DNA of 64,000 nucleotides from RUG100 sp050953425 (GCA_050953425.1 JBMNMQ010000006.1:62001-126000), one strand, 5' to 3'. Counted from the stretch's first letter, positions 25,984 through 35,131 are shown. The notes: generated by a model from the letters alone, not told the origin. Numbers and translations: made by a program.

Positions 25984-26383
25984 TGTATATGCCTCCCTTT
26001 CTATGTTTGGGTGATCAGCCGTCCGGCCGTCCGGTCCGTCAGGTCGGAGAACATCCGGAGGACTGCGGAATGCCGCTGTTTGATATTTATAATAAGTAAT
26101 TCGCCGCCGCTTTTCTATTACTTTGTCACACAAGCGGAAGAAATTTACCGTTATTTCCCGTTTTCGAAAATTCACCGGTATATACCGAACCCTGCCGGTC
26201 GCATGAGAGCTCTCTTTTCCGGCGGTCTGCCCGAATACAGCTGCTTTCTGCTGGCTGCATGAGGGTTCCCATTTCCGAAAGATCGTCTGATCTTCCTGTC
26301 TGGCTTTCCGGTGTTTCCGTCCCCGTGACGTCTCCTGAAAATTCCGGCTTCTGAAAACTCCCGGAAATTTATGCAGAAAATGC

Positions 26384-26412
26384 TTGACGCAGCAGCCATT
26401 AAGCAGTACAGT
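26384..26412 (+). promoter_or_regulatory. sigma-A promoter of the GntR-ABC operon
   Basis: TTGACG (26384-26389), a 17-base spacer and TACAGT (26407-26412) form a good promoter. Transcription from it would cross two tandem repeat arrays, giving a 5' leader of about 345 nt before the GntR start at 26765. A small YtrA-type regulator of this class often binds its own promoter. Confidence 0.55.
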
Positions 26413-26417
26413 TAATG

Positions 26418-26462
26418 CAGATAGTACAGATGGTACAGACAGTGCAGATAGTACAGACCGGC
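26418..26462. repeat. 9-bp tandem repeat, five copies
   Basis: cagatagta, cagatggta, cagacagtg, cagatagta and cagaccggc follow each other at a 9-bp period directly after the promoter. The unit count could affect spacing in the leader. It lies in the 780-bp gap between the thioredoxin and GntR genes, which otherwise holds only the promoter and the 62-bp repeats. Confidence 0.7.
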
Positions 26463-26484
26463 GCCCCGAACCACGCGCCCCGAA

Positions 26485-26700
26485 CCACGCGGCCGGCGTG
26501 CGGAAGCGCCGGACTCACTTTCGAACGACGCCGGCGCCGCCTGAGACCACGCGGCCGGCGTGCGGAAGCGCCGGACTCACTTTCGAACGACGCCGGCGCC
26601 GCCTGAGACCACGGGGCCGGCGCGCGGATGCGCCGGACTCACTTTCGAACGACGCCGGCGCCGCCTGAGACCACGGGGCCGGGCGCGAATGCGCCGCATC
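26485..26700. repeat. 62-bp GC-rich tandem repeat, about 3.5 copies
   Basis: Units begin at 26485, 26547, 26609 and 26671, 62 bp apart, each holding ggactcactttcgaacgac and ccggcgccgcctgag. They are nearly identical with a few substitutions. Each contains self-complementary ccggcgcc, so an RNA copy would fold strongly. They occupy the leader of the GntR operon. Confidence 0.88.
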
Positions 26701-26764
26701 GCGGACAGAGCCGGGCTTCACAGTCGTGCAGGGACTCATCGCACTGTCGCAGAAGGAGCGGAAG

Positions 26765-27118
26765 ATGTTCTTATTGGATATGCAGAGCAAAGTGCCGATC
26801 TACGAGCAGATTCAGATGCAGATTCTGCGCTTCATCGACGTCGGCGTCCTGTCGCCCGGCGACAAGCTGCCGTCGATCCGCAGCCTCGCGCACGACAACG
26901 GCATCAACCCGAACACAGTGGCCAAAGCGTTTGCGGAGCTGGAGAAAAACGGCTACGTCCGCAGCATCCCCAAGAAGGGGTACTACGTTGCCGAACAGCA
27001 GGGTGCCGATCTGCGGGAAGATCGGATTCGCAAGGTATTGACAACCCTCCGGGACAGCGGGATCTCGCGCGCCGAGATCGACGCCTGTCTGGATGAGATT
27101 TATAAAGGAGGCCGATAA
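26765..27118 (+). CDS. GntR-family transcriptional regulator, YtrA type
   Basis: A 117-residue regulator. VPIYEQIQMQILRFIDVG, LPSIRSLAHDNGINPNTV and GYVRSIPKKGYYV are the standard GntR winged helix, with only a short C-terminal tail, as in the YtrA subfamily. These repress ABC transporter operons and are released by cell-envelope stress or an unknown ligand. The start at 26765 follows aaggag; the ABC ATPase gene begins 1 bp after its stop, so they form one operon. Confidence 0.9.
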   Translation: MFLLDMQSKVPIYEQIQMQILRFIDVGVLSPGDKLPSIRSLAHDNGINPNTVAKAFAELEKNGYVRSIPKKGYYVAEQQGADLREDRIRKVLTTLRDSGISRAEIDACLDEIYKGGR

Positions 27119-27119
27119 T

Positions 27120-28001
27120 ATGTTCACAGCACAGTGCGTCAGCAAAGCTTTTGGTCCCAACAAGGTCCTGCGGGATCTCGATCTGGAGATTGACAGCGGT
27201 TCGATCTTCGGGCTCGTCGGAGTGAACGGCGCCGGCAAGAGCACCCTGCTCCGGCTGGCCGCCGGTGTCTATCGGTGCGACAGCGGCAGCATCGCGCTCG
27301 ACGGACACGACACGTTCCGCGAACCGGACATTCGCGGCAGCATCTCATTCGTCAGCGATGAAATGTACTTTCCGCTCGGCAGTACGATCGCCTCGCTGAA
27401 GACCTTTTATCGGGATCTCTATCCGTTTGACGAAGAGGCGTTCACGCGCTACGCGAAGGTCTTTGAGCTCGAGCCGAAGATGCGGATCAGCAGTCTGTCC
27501 AAGGGCATGAAGCGGCGGACGTCGCTGCTGTTCGCCCTCTCCACGCACCCGCGTCTCCTCCTGCTCGACGAAGCGTACGACGGGCTCGAACCGATCGCGC
27601 GTCTGCGCCTGCGGCGGATTCTCGGCGACCTGGTATCCGATGAAGACCTGACCGTGATCATCGCTTCGCACAGCCTCAAGGAACTCGAGGACATCTGCGA
27701 CAGCTACGGCATCCTCAGGGACGGGCGCATGCAGTCGTACGGCGATCTGCTCGCGGCCCGCGGCGAGATCAACAAGTATCAGGTAGTCTTCGACCGGGTG
27801 CCGCAGCGGGAGGAGTTCGCGGCGTTCGATCTGCTGCGCTTTCGCATCGAGGGTCGGGTGGCCCGGCTGGTGATCCGCGGCGAAAAGGAAGCGGTCCTCG
27901 CCGCCATCAAGGAGATGAACCCGCTGCTCGTCGATGTGCTGCCCGTTGACTTTGAAGAGATGTTCATTTATGAGGTATCGGGAGGTGAGGATGATGAATA
28001 A
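27120..28001 (+). CDS. ABC transporter ATP-binding protein
   Basis: A 293-residue ATPase. Walker A GVNGAGKSTLLR, the ABC signature variant LSKGMKRR, Walker B LLLLDEAYDGLEP and the H-loop ASHS are all present. The C-terminal 90 residues form the extension common in YtrB/CcmA-like exporters. It should drive the permease downstream, whose start overlaps its last bases. aaaggagg lies just before the ATG at 27120. Confidence 0.93.
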   Translation: MFTAQCVSKAFGPNKVLRDLDLEIDSGSIFGLVGVNGAGKSTLLRLAAGVYRCDSGSIALDGHDTFREPDIRGSISFVSDEMYFPLGSTIASLKTFYRDLYPFDEEAFTRYAKVFELEPKMRISSLSKGMKRRTSLLFALSTHPRLLLLDEAYDGLEPIARLRLRRILGDLVSDEDLTVIIASHSLKELEDICDSYGILRDGRMQSYGDLLAARGEINKYQVVFDRVPQREEFAAFDLLRFRIEGRVARLVIRGEKEAVLAAIKEMNPLLVDVLPVDFEEMFIYEVSGGEDDE

Positions 28002-29457
28002 GAAATATCTGCGCTTTCTGTTCGATCAGTACCGCGTGTCGCTGCTGTTCTTTCTGGTGATCTATGCGGCGGCCGTGCTGATCCAGGTGCTGCTCGACGA
28101 CGGCAGCTCCGGCCGTGAAAATATAGCGGCCGCGCTCGAACTGGCGGGCGGGATGAGCATGGCGATCGCGTTCTTTATGCCGCTGCCGCTGTTCTCGTAC
28201 CTCCACCGTCGGCGCAGCGTCGACATGTACGGCGCGATCCCGTATTCGCGCACAGCGCAGCTGCTGACAAATCTGGCGTTCGCTTACATCTACGCGTTCG
28301 GAACGTTCCTGCTGGCCTGGCTGGTACTGCTGGGGCCGGCGCGGCACGCCGGCATCGGCGCCGGCCTGCTGGTCAGTTATCTGATCATGATGGCGCTGAT
28401 CTGCCTGACGCTGATGCTGTTCAACAGCGCGCTGTTTACGATCGGCAACAACATCGTCGACGGCGTGATCATCCTGGCCGCCTATACGGCGCTGCCGCTG
28501 ACACTGCTCCTCCTGCTGTCGGCTTTTCAGGACAATATGGTGCCGGCCCTGCTGGATTACAATAGCGATCTCGCCAAGTGGTTTTCGCCGCTGGCGATGA
28601 GCGGTCAGATCACCAGCAGCCTTGCGGATATGTCGCTGACGAAGGGCGCGGTCACGATGTTTGATGCCAGGACCATCATCGTGCTCCTCTGCTTCTGCGT
28701 GGTATCCTGTCTGATCCTGCGCAGTCAGGTTCTCCGGCGCAGCATGGAACGGGCGGAGCAGGTTTCGAATTCCAGGCTCGCCTATCCGCTGATCATCCCG
28801 CTGTATGCGCTGATCGTGCTGATCTCGTTTTTCATGAGTGCGAAGAGCGGTGATTCCGTGGGGCTGCTGCTGCTCGAAGTAGTGGTTGTCTTCGTCGCCT
28901 ATGCGGTGGGACAGTTCATTTACCGGCGAACGCTGCGGCCGAATCGCAGGATGCTGATCGGGTTTGCCGTCTGCGTCGCGGCTTCCGCGCTGTTCACGTT
29001 CGCGGCCTGGCAGACGCACGGCTTTGGCGAGGGAGATAAATTCGTCCGGCTGCCGCCGGGCAAAGTGGAATACAGCTATTCATACAAGGCCGATCCTTCC
29101 GATCTCAGCATGCCGGGCGACATGGACAAGGATCTGGCGGATGTCACCTTTCAGGTGAACGTTCCGGCCGACGGACGCGACGGTGAAGCCGCCCGGCTGA
29201 TGGAAGATCTGCGCCGTCGCGAGAGTGAGGAATTCTATGACAGCTTCTTCCGGCCCGAAAACTACTACGACAGTACGCTGAACGTATCGCTGCCCGGCGT
29301 CGACGAAGGGTACCTCAGCTACTCGATCAACGGCCGGGGCCTCACCGAGGACCAGCTCCGCACCATCGCAAAGCACACCGGGGTGAAGGTGGAGTTCATG
29401 AAAGCCAACGGCGGTGTACATAAAACGTACACGCTGGATCAGTATCTGCGGCGGTGA
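27994..29457 (+). CDS. ABC transporter permease
   Basis: A 487-residue protein with about eight hydrophobic helices between residues 15 and 345 and a soluble C-terminal domain of about 130 residues (GKVEYSYSYKADPSDL onward). The GntR-ATPase-permease order matches the Ytr-type envelope-stress exporters, and the extracytoplasmic tail could bind a ligand. The substrate is unknown. ATG 27991 or 27994 are both possible; 27994 has the better spacing from ggaggt at 27981-27986. It overlaps the ATPase stop. Confidence 0.85.
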   Translation: MNKKYLRFLFDQYRVSLLFFLVIYAAAVLIQVLLDDGSSGRENIAAALELAGGMSMAIAFFMPLPLFSYLHRRRSVDMYGAIPYSRTAQLLTNLAFAYIYAFGTFLLAWLVLLGPARHAGIGAGLLVSYLIMMALICLTLMLFNSALFTIGNNIVDGVIILAAYTALPLTLLLLLSAFQDNMVPALLDYNSDLAKWFSPLAMSGQITSSLADMSLTKGAVTMFDARTIIVLLCFCVVSCLILRSQVLRRSMERAEQVSNSRLAYPLIIPLYALIVLISFFMSAKSGDSVGLLLLEVVVVFVAYAVGQFIYRRTLRPNRRMLIGFAVCVAASALFTFAAWQTHGFGEGDKFVRLPPGKVEYSYSYKADPSDLSMPGDMDKDLADVTFQVNVPADGRDGEAARLMEDLRRRESEEFYDSFFRPENYYDSTLNVSLPGVDEGYLSYSINGRGLTEDQLRTIAKHTGVKVEFMKANGGVHKTYTLDQYLRR

Positions 29458-29754
29458 GGCGGCGGGGAAGCTGCGGAAGCTGAGAAAGCTGCGGTGATCA
29501 GCGGTGCTCGGCGGCGAATGGCGGCGGGAGAACAGCTGCGTCGAACACCGCACATGCTGCGGGTCGGCGGCGTACTGAGCTGAACCGCAGATGGACTTCG
29601 CACTGCAGCGGCTTGCAGATGGACAGCACCGCACCGTGCCGGCCGCGGACGGAACCAATTGCTGTGAATATCCGGATGTGCCGTCGACAGAGAACTGTTC
29701 TGCCGGCGGCATTTCTGCGTTCTGCGTTACGCGGCGGCAGACGCGGCACTCCTG

Positions 29755-29905
29755 GTGTGCAGACGTGCCATTCCTGGTCGTGTGCAGACGTGTCATTCCT
29801 GGTCGTGTGCAGACGTGCCGCTCCTGGTCGTGTGCAGACGTGCCGCTCCTGGTCGTGTGCAGACGTGCCGCTTCTGGTCGTGTGCAGACGGGCCATTCCT
29901 GGTCG
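29755..29905. repeat. 25-bp tandem repeat, about six copies
   Basis: The unit ggtcgtgtgcagacgtgcc followed by a variable (a/g)(t/c)tcct recurs every 25 bp. Copies differ by single bases. The array lies in the 607-bp gap after the ABC permease, ending just before a promoter for the small membrane protein. I see no gene in 29458-30064. Confidence 0.85.
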
Positions 29906-29926
29906 ATGGCAATGCGCCGGAATTTG

Positions 29927-29935
29927 TGATATTCT
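29927..29935 (+). promoter_or_regulatory. extended -10 promoter for the small membrane protein and AraC genes
   Basis: TG-a-TATTCT is an extended -10 sequence 130 bp upstream of the start at 30065. About 35 bp around it (29916-29953) closely match a stretch at 34984-35020 upstream of the chloride channel gene, which supports a functional element. Confidence 0.4.
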
Positions 29936-30064
29936 TGTTGGAGAATCCGGGGAAATCCAGCGTCGATGCCGGAGAACCCGGGAGCATCCTGCTGCCTTGC
30001 GGATGCACGGCCGGCGAATGAGTCGTGAACAACGTACATTGAGAGAGAACAGGAGGACGGGTTA

Positions 30065-30208
30065 ATGAGCATACTCTTTGCTATACTATTGCTGATTGCC
30101 GTCATCTGGCTCGTCTGCGCACTGATCTTCGGCCTGCTAAAGCTCTTCTTTAAACTGCTGCCGCTGCTTCTAGTGATCTTTGTACTGGTATATCTGCTGG
30201 GCGGCTGA
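30065..30208 (+). CDS. 47-residue hydrophobic membrane peptide
   Basis: MSILFAILLLIAVIW opens a peptide of two hydrophobic stretches separated by the short basic segment KLFFK, with almost no charges otherwise. aggagg at 30051-30056 gives a strong, well-spaced ribosome site, and the AraC gene begins 13 bp after the stop. It probably inserts in the membrane as a helical hairpin or one long helix. Similar tiny proteins are found in many Bacillota, with no assigned function. Confidence 0.65.
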   Translation: MSILFAILLLIAVIWLVCALIFGLLKLFFKLLPLLLVIFVLVYLLGG

Positions 30209-30221
30209 AAGGACGGGGCCC

Positions 30222-31160
30222 ATGGAACAAGTGATCCGTCAGATCGGCAGTACGCCGCTGAGCATCAGCATCTATTCGGTCGAACAGTCGGCGACGAAGA
30301 TGAATCGCCGCGGCGTGCTGGAAATCATTTTCTGCCTGCAAGGTAGTGTACGGTTTTCCTATGCCTACGAGGAATTCACGCTGCGGGCCGGGGAATTTAT
30401 CTCCGTCGACCGGGACGCCTACTACCTTTACAAAGGCAGAAACAATATCTGTGTTTCTTTTTATCTCGACCTGACACAGTATGAAGACCGATATTATTTC
30501 ATTCGCAGTAATCTGTTTGTCTGCGAGGGGACGGAGGAGACAACGATGCCCTATCCGACGCGCTGGCACGATCAGCTCAAGGGGATAATGATCGCCGTGC
30601 TCAAGCAGATGCTGAACGATCCGCAGGAAGCGGTCATGCAGAGTGCTGCAGATCAGATCGTGGCGCTCTTTGTCGATCACTTCGATATCTGCATGTACCA
30701 CGCCGGTGACCGGGACGTGCCGGAGAAAATCCTGCAGCGCTTTCGTTATATCAACAATTATTTGAGCACGCATCTCAAAGACAAGATCACTCTGCAGGAT
30801 TTGGCGCAGCGGATGAACCTCACCGAAGGTTATATTTCTCAGTTCATGCGCGATTACTCAATCGGATTCCGCGGGATTCTCGGATATCTGCGCGCCAATG
30901 AGTCTGAATGGTATTTACTGAACACCGATGACACAGTGATCGAAATCTCAGAAATCTGCGGGTTTTCCGATCCGCAGTACTATTACGCTGCGTTCCATCG
31001 CTGGTATCACTGTACGCCGCGGCAGTTCCGCGAACGTTATGTGAATGAAACGGAGGAAAAGATCGAATATTTGCCGCCGGAACGGATTGAAACGCTGATC
31101 AACGATCTGATGCGGCAGCATTATTTCGAACTTTTCTTGAGTGGATCTTTTGGCAATTGA
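30222..31160 (+). CDS. AraC-family transcriptional regulator
   Basis: A 312-residue regulator. The N-terminal half resembles a cupin-like ligand domain (IIFCLQGSVRFSYAYEEFTLRAGEF). The C-terminal helix-turn-helix pair is clear: ITLQDLAQRMNLTEGYISQFMRD and then ISEICGFSDPQYYYAAFHRW followed by TPRQFRERY. It likely senses a small molecule and may control the downstream permease and amidohydrolase genes. ATG 30222 follows aaaggacgggg. Confidence 0.9.
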   Translation: MEQVIRQIGSTPLSISIYSVEQSATKMNRRGVLEIIFCLQGSVRFSYAYEEFTLRAGEFISVDRDAYYLYKGRNNICVSFYLDLTQYEDRYYFIRSNLFVCEGTEETTMPYPTRWHDQLKGIMIAVLKQMLNDPQEAVMQSAADQIVALFVDHFDICMYHAGDRDVPEKILQRFRYINNYLSTHLKDKITLQDLAQRMNLTEGYISQFMRDYSIGFRGILGYLRANESEWYLLNTDDTVIEISEICGFSDPQYYYAAFHRWYHCTPRQFRERYVNETEEKIEYLPPERIETLINDLMRQHYFELFLSGSFGN

Positions 31161-31381
31161 GGCAGTTGAACTGCTGAGCCCGAAACCCGAATGGAATGGT
31201 TGATTTCGTTTACTTCGTTCCAAACGGAAAACGACCGCGGCAAAAGAATCGGATGGAAATTATTTCTGAAAAGGAGCGTCTGACCCTGAACTTGACAGGT
31301 GAACTGACAGGAGATCGGGACAGAGTTGATCGTTTGATAGATTGATAAAAGCAAACCCGACCGTCTCTGTGTGCAATACAG

Positions 31382-31451
31382 CACGAATTCAACAATAATG
31401 TTGTCGAATTCGTGTTAATTTTATGTAAAACAACAATAAAGCAACATTGTT
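31382..31451. promoter_or_regulatory. paired palindromes upstream of the permease gene
   Basis: CACGAATTC (31382-31390) pairs perfectly with GAATTCGTG (31406-31414), with an inner ACAA/TTGT pair. A second dyad, AACAAT-N8-ATTGTT, lies at 31432-31451. They sit between the AraC gene and the permease in a 357-bp AT-rich gap without genes. The first is followed by ttaatttta, so it could be a terminator; the shared ACAA/TTGT cores also suit operator sites. Confidence 0.5.
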
Positions 31452-31517
31452 TCGCAGATCAGCTTCACGTATTCTGAAAATACAGAAATGTATTGCGATT
31501 GTTTCGGGAGGCATATC

Positions 31518-32891
31518 ATGAGTGAGACGAAATTGAATCAGAATTTAAATGAGGAGCAGACGAAGCTGAAGCGAACCATGACGCTGCCGCTGGTCATTAT
31601 GTTCGGCCTGGCGTATCTAGCGCCGACCGTTGTTTTCAATTACTACGGACTTTTTGAAACCAGCACGAAGGGCATGTACGCGCTGGCCTTGATCATCACG
31701 ACGATCGTCATGGTTTTCACGGCGCTGAGCTACACCCGCATGGTCAAGGCGTATCCGGTGGCCGGATCCGCGTACACTTATGTTGCAAAATCGGTGCAGC
31801 CGCACGTCGGCTTTCTGGCCGGCTGGCTGATGCTGCTCGACTACATCCTGCTGCCGATGATCTGCTATCTGCTGCTGGGCGTCTATGTCAACACGTATTT
31901 CCCCGCGGTTCCGGTCTGGCTCGTCGTTGTGATTTTGGCTGTTCTCGGTGCGGTCATCAACATACTCGGCATCAAAATCGCCGGCACGATTGATACGGTC
32001 ATCACCGGTGCGGCGATCGTCTTTACGGTTCTTTTCATACTGGTGGTTATTCACCATGTGGTCGGCGGCGGCGGAACGGGAACACTGGCCGACGGCACGG
32101 CGTTCTTTAATCACAACGGCGCCGGTCCGAAGGCCGTCCTTGCTGCTTCCGCGATTCTCTGTGCATCCTTCCTGGGATTCGACGCGGTCACCACGCTGGC
32201 CGAAGAGACGAAGAACCCGGACAAGGTCATGGGCAAAGCCATCATGGGCGTCGTGGTCGGCGCCGGCATCGTCTTTGTCATCGTCGCGTATTTCGCACAT
32301 ATCGCGTGGCCCGACGCTTATCTGCACATCAAGAATCCGAACTCAGGCATCTTTGAACTCTTTCCGCAATTGAACGGCTGGATAGGCGACATCTTCTTCG
32401 TTGTCGACAACTGCGGCAGCTTTGTCTGTGCGATGACCGGCATCAGTGCGGTTTCCCGCATTCTCTACGGCATGGGGCGCGACAACATTCTGCCAAAGAA
32501 GGCCTTCGGCCATCTGTCCAAAAAATTCCAGACGCCGTCGTTCAATATCATCTTGACGAGCGTTGTTGCGATGACGGCGATTTTCTACGCCGACAACGTT
32601 ATGGGTGCAGCATCGCTGGTTGCTTTCGGCGCCTGCTGCGGCTTTTTCCTCGTCAACCTCTCGGTGATCTTCCATTACTGGATCAAAAAGAGGGAACGCG
32701 GGGCAATAGGATTTTTCCGCAATCTGCTGTTCCCGATCATCGGCATGGGCACTCTGATCGTGGTCTTTATCTATATGGAAAAGTCAGCCAAGATTCTCGG
32801 TCTCATCTGGCTGGGCGTCGGCATCATCTATTTGGCGATCAAGACGAAGGGCTTTAAAGAGCTGCCGCCAGAGATGAGCATGGATGAGTAA
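31518..32891 (+). CDS. APC-family amino acid permease
   Basis: A 457-residue transporter with about twelve hydrophobic helices. APTVVFNYYGLFETSTKGMYAL in helix 1 and AYPVAGSAYTYVAKSVQPHVGFLAGW in helices 2-3 are typical of the amino acid-polyamine-organocation family; SFLGFDAVTTLAEETKNPDKVMG is the conserved helix 6-7 region. It should import an amino acid, amine or peptide-like compound. A cgggagg site precedes the ATG. The amidohydrolase starts 32 bp downstream, so the imported compound is probably its substrate. Confidence 0.92.
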   Translation: MSETKLNQNLNEEQTKLKRTMTLPLVIMFGLAYLAPTVVFNYYGLFETSTKGMYALALIITTIVMVFTALSYTRMVKAYPVAGSAYTYVAKSVQPHVGFLAGWLMLLDYILLPMICYLLLGVYVNTYFPAVPVWLVVVILAVLGAVINILGIKIAGTIDTVITGAAIVFTVLFILVVIHHVVGGGGTGTLADGTAFFNHNGAGPKAVLAASAILCASFLGFDAVTTLAEETKNPDKVMGKAIMGVVVGAGIVFVIVAYFAHIAWPDAYLHIKNPNSGIFELFPQLNGWIGDIFFVVDNCGSFVCAMTGISAVSRILYGMGRDNILPKKAFGHLSKKFQTPSFNIILTSVVAMTAIFYADNVMGAASLVAFGACCGFFLVNLSVIFHYWIKKRERGAIGFFRNLLFPIIGMGTLIVVFIYMEKSAKILGLIWLGVGIIYLAIKTKGFKELPPEMSMDE

Positions 32892-32923
32892 TCTGCAGCC
32901 AGACAGCGAGGAGGGGAAACAGT

Positions 32924-34606
32924 ATGACTACGACACTGATCAACGCAAAGATATACACAATGGACGAAGCGGCTCCGCGGGCACGGATGCTGTCCTATGA
33001 GGGCAAATACATCACTGCGGTCGATGGTGAAGCGGCCGGCGGTGCGGTCGACGGTCAGGCTGCCGGGGGCAGAGTGATCGACCTGGGCGGCAGAACCGTC
33101 ATCCCCGGCATCATCGACAGCCACATTCACCCCGGCTGGTGCGGCAAGAGCGCCTGGCACGTGCGGCTGCCGTGGACCTTTGACCGGGAAGAACTGCTGG
33201 CGTTTGTCAGAGACTACGCAGCCAATCACCCAAAAGAAGAAGCACCCTTCATCTACTTTGAATACTACCCAACGGCTATGTTTGATGCGAACGGGCCGAC
33301 AAAGGAGCTGCTCGATACGGCCGTCAGCGACCGGCCGGTCCTTTGTCAGGATTTCGGTGAGCACCTGTGCTGGGTGAATTCGGCGATGCTGGATGCTCTG
33401 GAAGTCGATCAGGATACGCCCGATCCGAGCACGCTGGAGGTGTTTGTCCGCGACGAGGAAGGAAACCCGACCGGCTGGATCAAGGAAATGGCCTGGCGTC
33501 ACTTTGCTGAAAATCTGTTCCGCAACATCGACTGGATGCCGCCGGACAAACTGGACGAAGCGGCCCTGCGGCCGGTCTTCGATTTCCTCACCGACAGCGG
33601 CATCACCGCGATGTGCGACGGCTTTATCGAAGACGAGGAGCAGATCCGCACGACGTATGAACTGGACTGCGCGGGCAAACTGAACTGTTACTATGACGGC
33701 ATGGTTCGCTTTCAGAATTATGCGGAGCTGCCGGAAAAGATCGCGCTGCTGCGCGAATACGACCGAAAGTATGCAACCGGGCACATCAAATTCAGCACCA
33801 TGAAGCTTTTCCTCGACGGTACGAACGAGAGCGGCAACAGCGCTTCGCTGTCCGAACACATCCATGATCCTGGCAATTACGGCGAGATCATGATGGAAAC
33901 CGACGAACTGACAAAGTGCTTCCTGCTGTGCAATCGCGAGGGTCTCGACCTGCATATCCATATGGTTGGCGACCGGGCCTTCCGCGTCGGCTGCGATGCC
34001 GTCGAAGCAGCGCAGAAACAGGCGGCGCGAGACGGGCAGGCATGGACCTGTCAGCCGGTCTTCGCGCACTGCGAAGTCGTCGATCCGGCCGACATGCCGC
34101 GGCCGGCACAGCTGGGCATTACCGTCAACTGGAGCTGCCACTGGTCCGGCGGATATTTCGGCGAGGAAGCGATGAATTACTACAGCGAAGGAAAGTGGCG
34201 GCGAATGTATCGCTTCAACGAATTCATCCAAAGCGGCGCGCTGGTGACGTTCTCCAGCGACGTGGTGACAATGTACGAGCTCCATCGCGCGGATCCGTTC
34301 TTCAGCATGCAGGTCGCGGCTACGCGCGTCGATCCGGAATTCCCGCTGGATCCGCAGCGGTACCCGGGCAGCATGCGGCCGCAGAAAGACGCCCGGCTCA
34401 CGGTTCCCGATCTGATGAAGGGCTACACCATCGGTGGTGCCCGGCAGCTGCACTGGAAGGATAAAATGGGCAGCCTTGAAAAAGGGAAACTGGCGAACCT
34501 GCTGGTTCTCAGCCGCGACCCGTATGAGGTACCGAAGGAGGAGCTCTCGGACATCCGCGTGGAGGCGGTGATCTTTGACGGCAGGGTCGTGCGCGGCGCG
34601 CTGTAA
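32924..34606 (+). CDS. amidohydrolase family 3 (YtcJ-like) metal-dependent hydrolase
   Basis: A 560-residue metallohydrolase. SHIHPGWCG holds the first metal His pair, LHIHMVGDRAF and FAHCEVVDP carry further ligands, and FSSDV the catalytic Asp. A small beta domain wraps both ends (LINAKIYTMDEAAPRARM; LANLLVLSRDPYEVP), as in YtcJ-like enzymes that cleave amides or formamides. Cotranscription with the permease suggests scavenging of an N-acylated compound. The Shine-Dalgarno is gaggagggg. Confidence 0.9.
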   Translation: MTTTLINAKIYTMDEAAPRARMLSYEGKYITAVDGEAAGGAVDGQAAGGRVIDLGGRTVIPGIIDSHIHPGWCGKSAWHVRLPWTFDREELLAFVRDYAANHPKEEAPFIYFEYYPTAMFDANGPTKELLDTAVSDRPVLCQDFGEHLCWVNSAMLDALEVDQDTPDPSTLEVFVRDEEGNPTGWIKEMAWRHFAENLFRNIDWMPPDKLDEAALRPVFDFLTDSGITAMCDGFIEDEEQIRTTYELDCAGKLNCYYDGMVRFQNYAELPEKIALLREYDRKYATGHIKFSTMKLFLDGTNESGNSASLSEHIHDPGNYGEIMMETDELTKCFLLCNREGLDLHIHMVGDRAFRVGCDAVEAAQKQAARDGQAWTCQPVFAHCEVVDPADMPRPAQLGITVNWSCHWSGGYFGEEAMNYYSEGKWRRMYRFNEFIQSGALVTFSSDVVTMYELHRADPFFSMQVAATRVDPEFPLDPQRYPGSMRPQKDARLTVPDLMKGYTIGGARQLHWKDKMGSLEKGKLANLLVLSRDPYEVPKEELSDIRVEAVIFDGRVVRGAL

Positions 34607-34708
34607 ACGGGGGCGTTTCCGGCATGGCCGTGCGCTGCACGCCGCAAGCTAAACAGCAGCGGCAAAAGGGGTGAATATTACTTCATATGCCATATACTCA
34701 TGATCAGC

Positions 34709-34743
34709 GCATCCGGCGATGGGAGAAATCCCGCGCCGGATGC
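34709..34743 (+). terminator. long hairpin with GAAA tetraloop, probable terminator
   Basis: GCATCCGGCG (34709-34718) pairs with CGCCGGATGC (34734-34743), and inside it GGGA pairs with TCCC around a GAAA loop. The following ctgtttgttc is only moderately T-rich. It lies 100 bp after the amidohydrolase stop in a 525-bp gap. It may end the permease operon or be a structured RNA element. Beyond it the gap holds the promoter-like segment near 34996. Confidence 0.5.
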
Positions 34744-34995
34744 CTGTTTGTTCGGAAAACAACAGAAGCCCTTCGGTAAATGCGGCGGGCGCATCCGATC
34801 CGTCGACCATATGCCTTTGGTGCAGACCACCTGTTTCGACCTGGTTGGCCTGCAAGGCTCGCGTTTCATCGCGTCTCTTCGCATTTCGCCCGCAGATCTC
34901 GCGTTGCACCACTGTAGCGGGGGACAGAAATGAGATTATCGGTTCTTTTATATGGGTCACTGGATTTTGCCCCTGTGGCGGGAGGCGGAAATCTG

Positions 34996-35004
34996 TGGTA
35001 TTCT
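34996..35004 (+). promoter_or_regulatory. extended -10 promoter for the chloride channel gene
   Basis: TG-g-TATTCT lies about 130 bp before the ATG at 35132, in the same sequence context and at the same distance as the element at 29927. The leader after it contains three copies of a motif like aatccgacggcttg. Confidence 0.4.
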
Positions 35005-35131
35005 TGTTGAGAAATCCGGGGCTTGCGGAAACGGGAAGTCTGGAGAAATCCGACGGCTTGTGGAATCCGACAGCTTGAAAAATCCGACACCGATCGGATG
35101 AGAGAATGTGTGTCGAAGGAAAGAATGGAGT

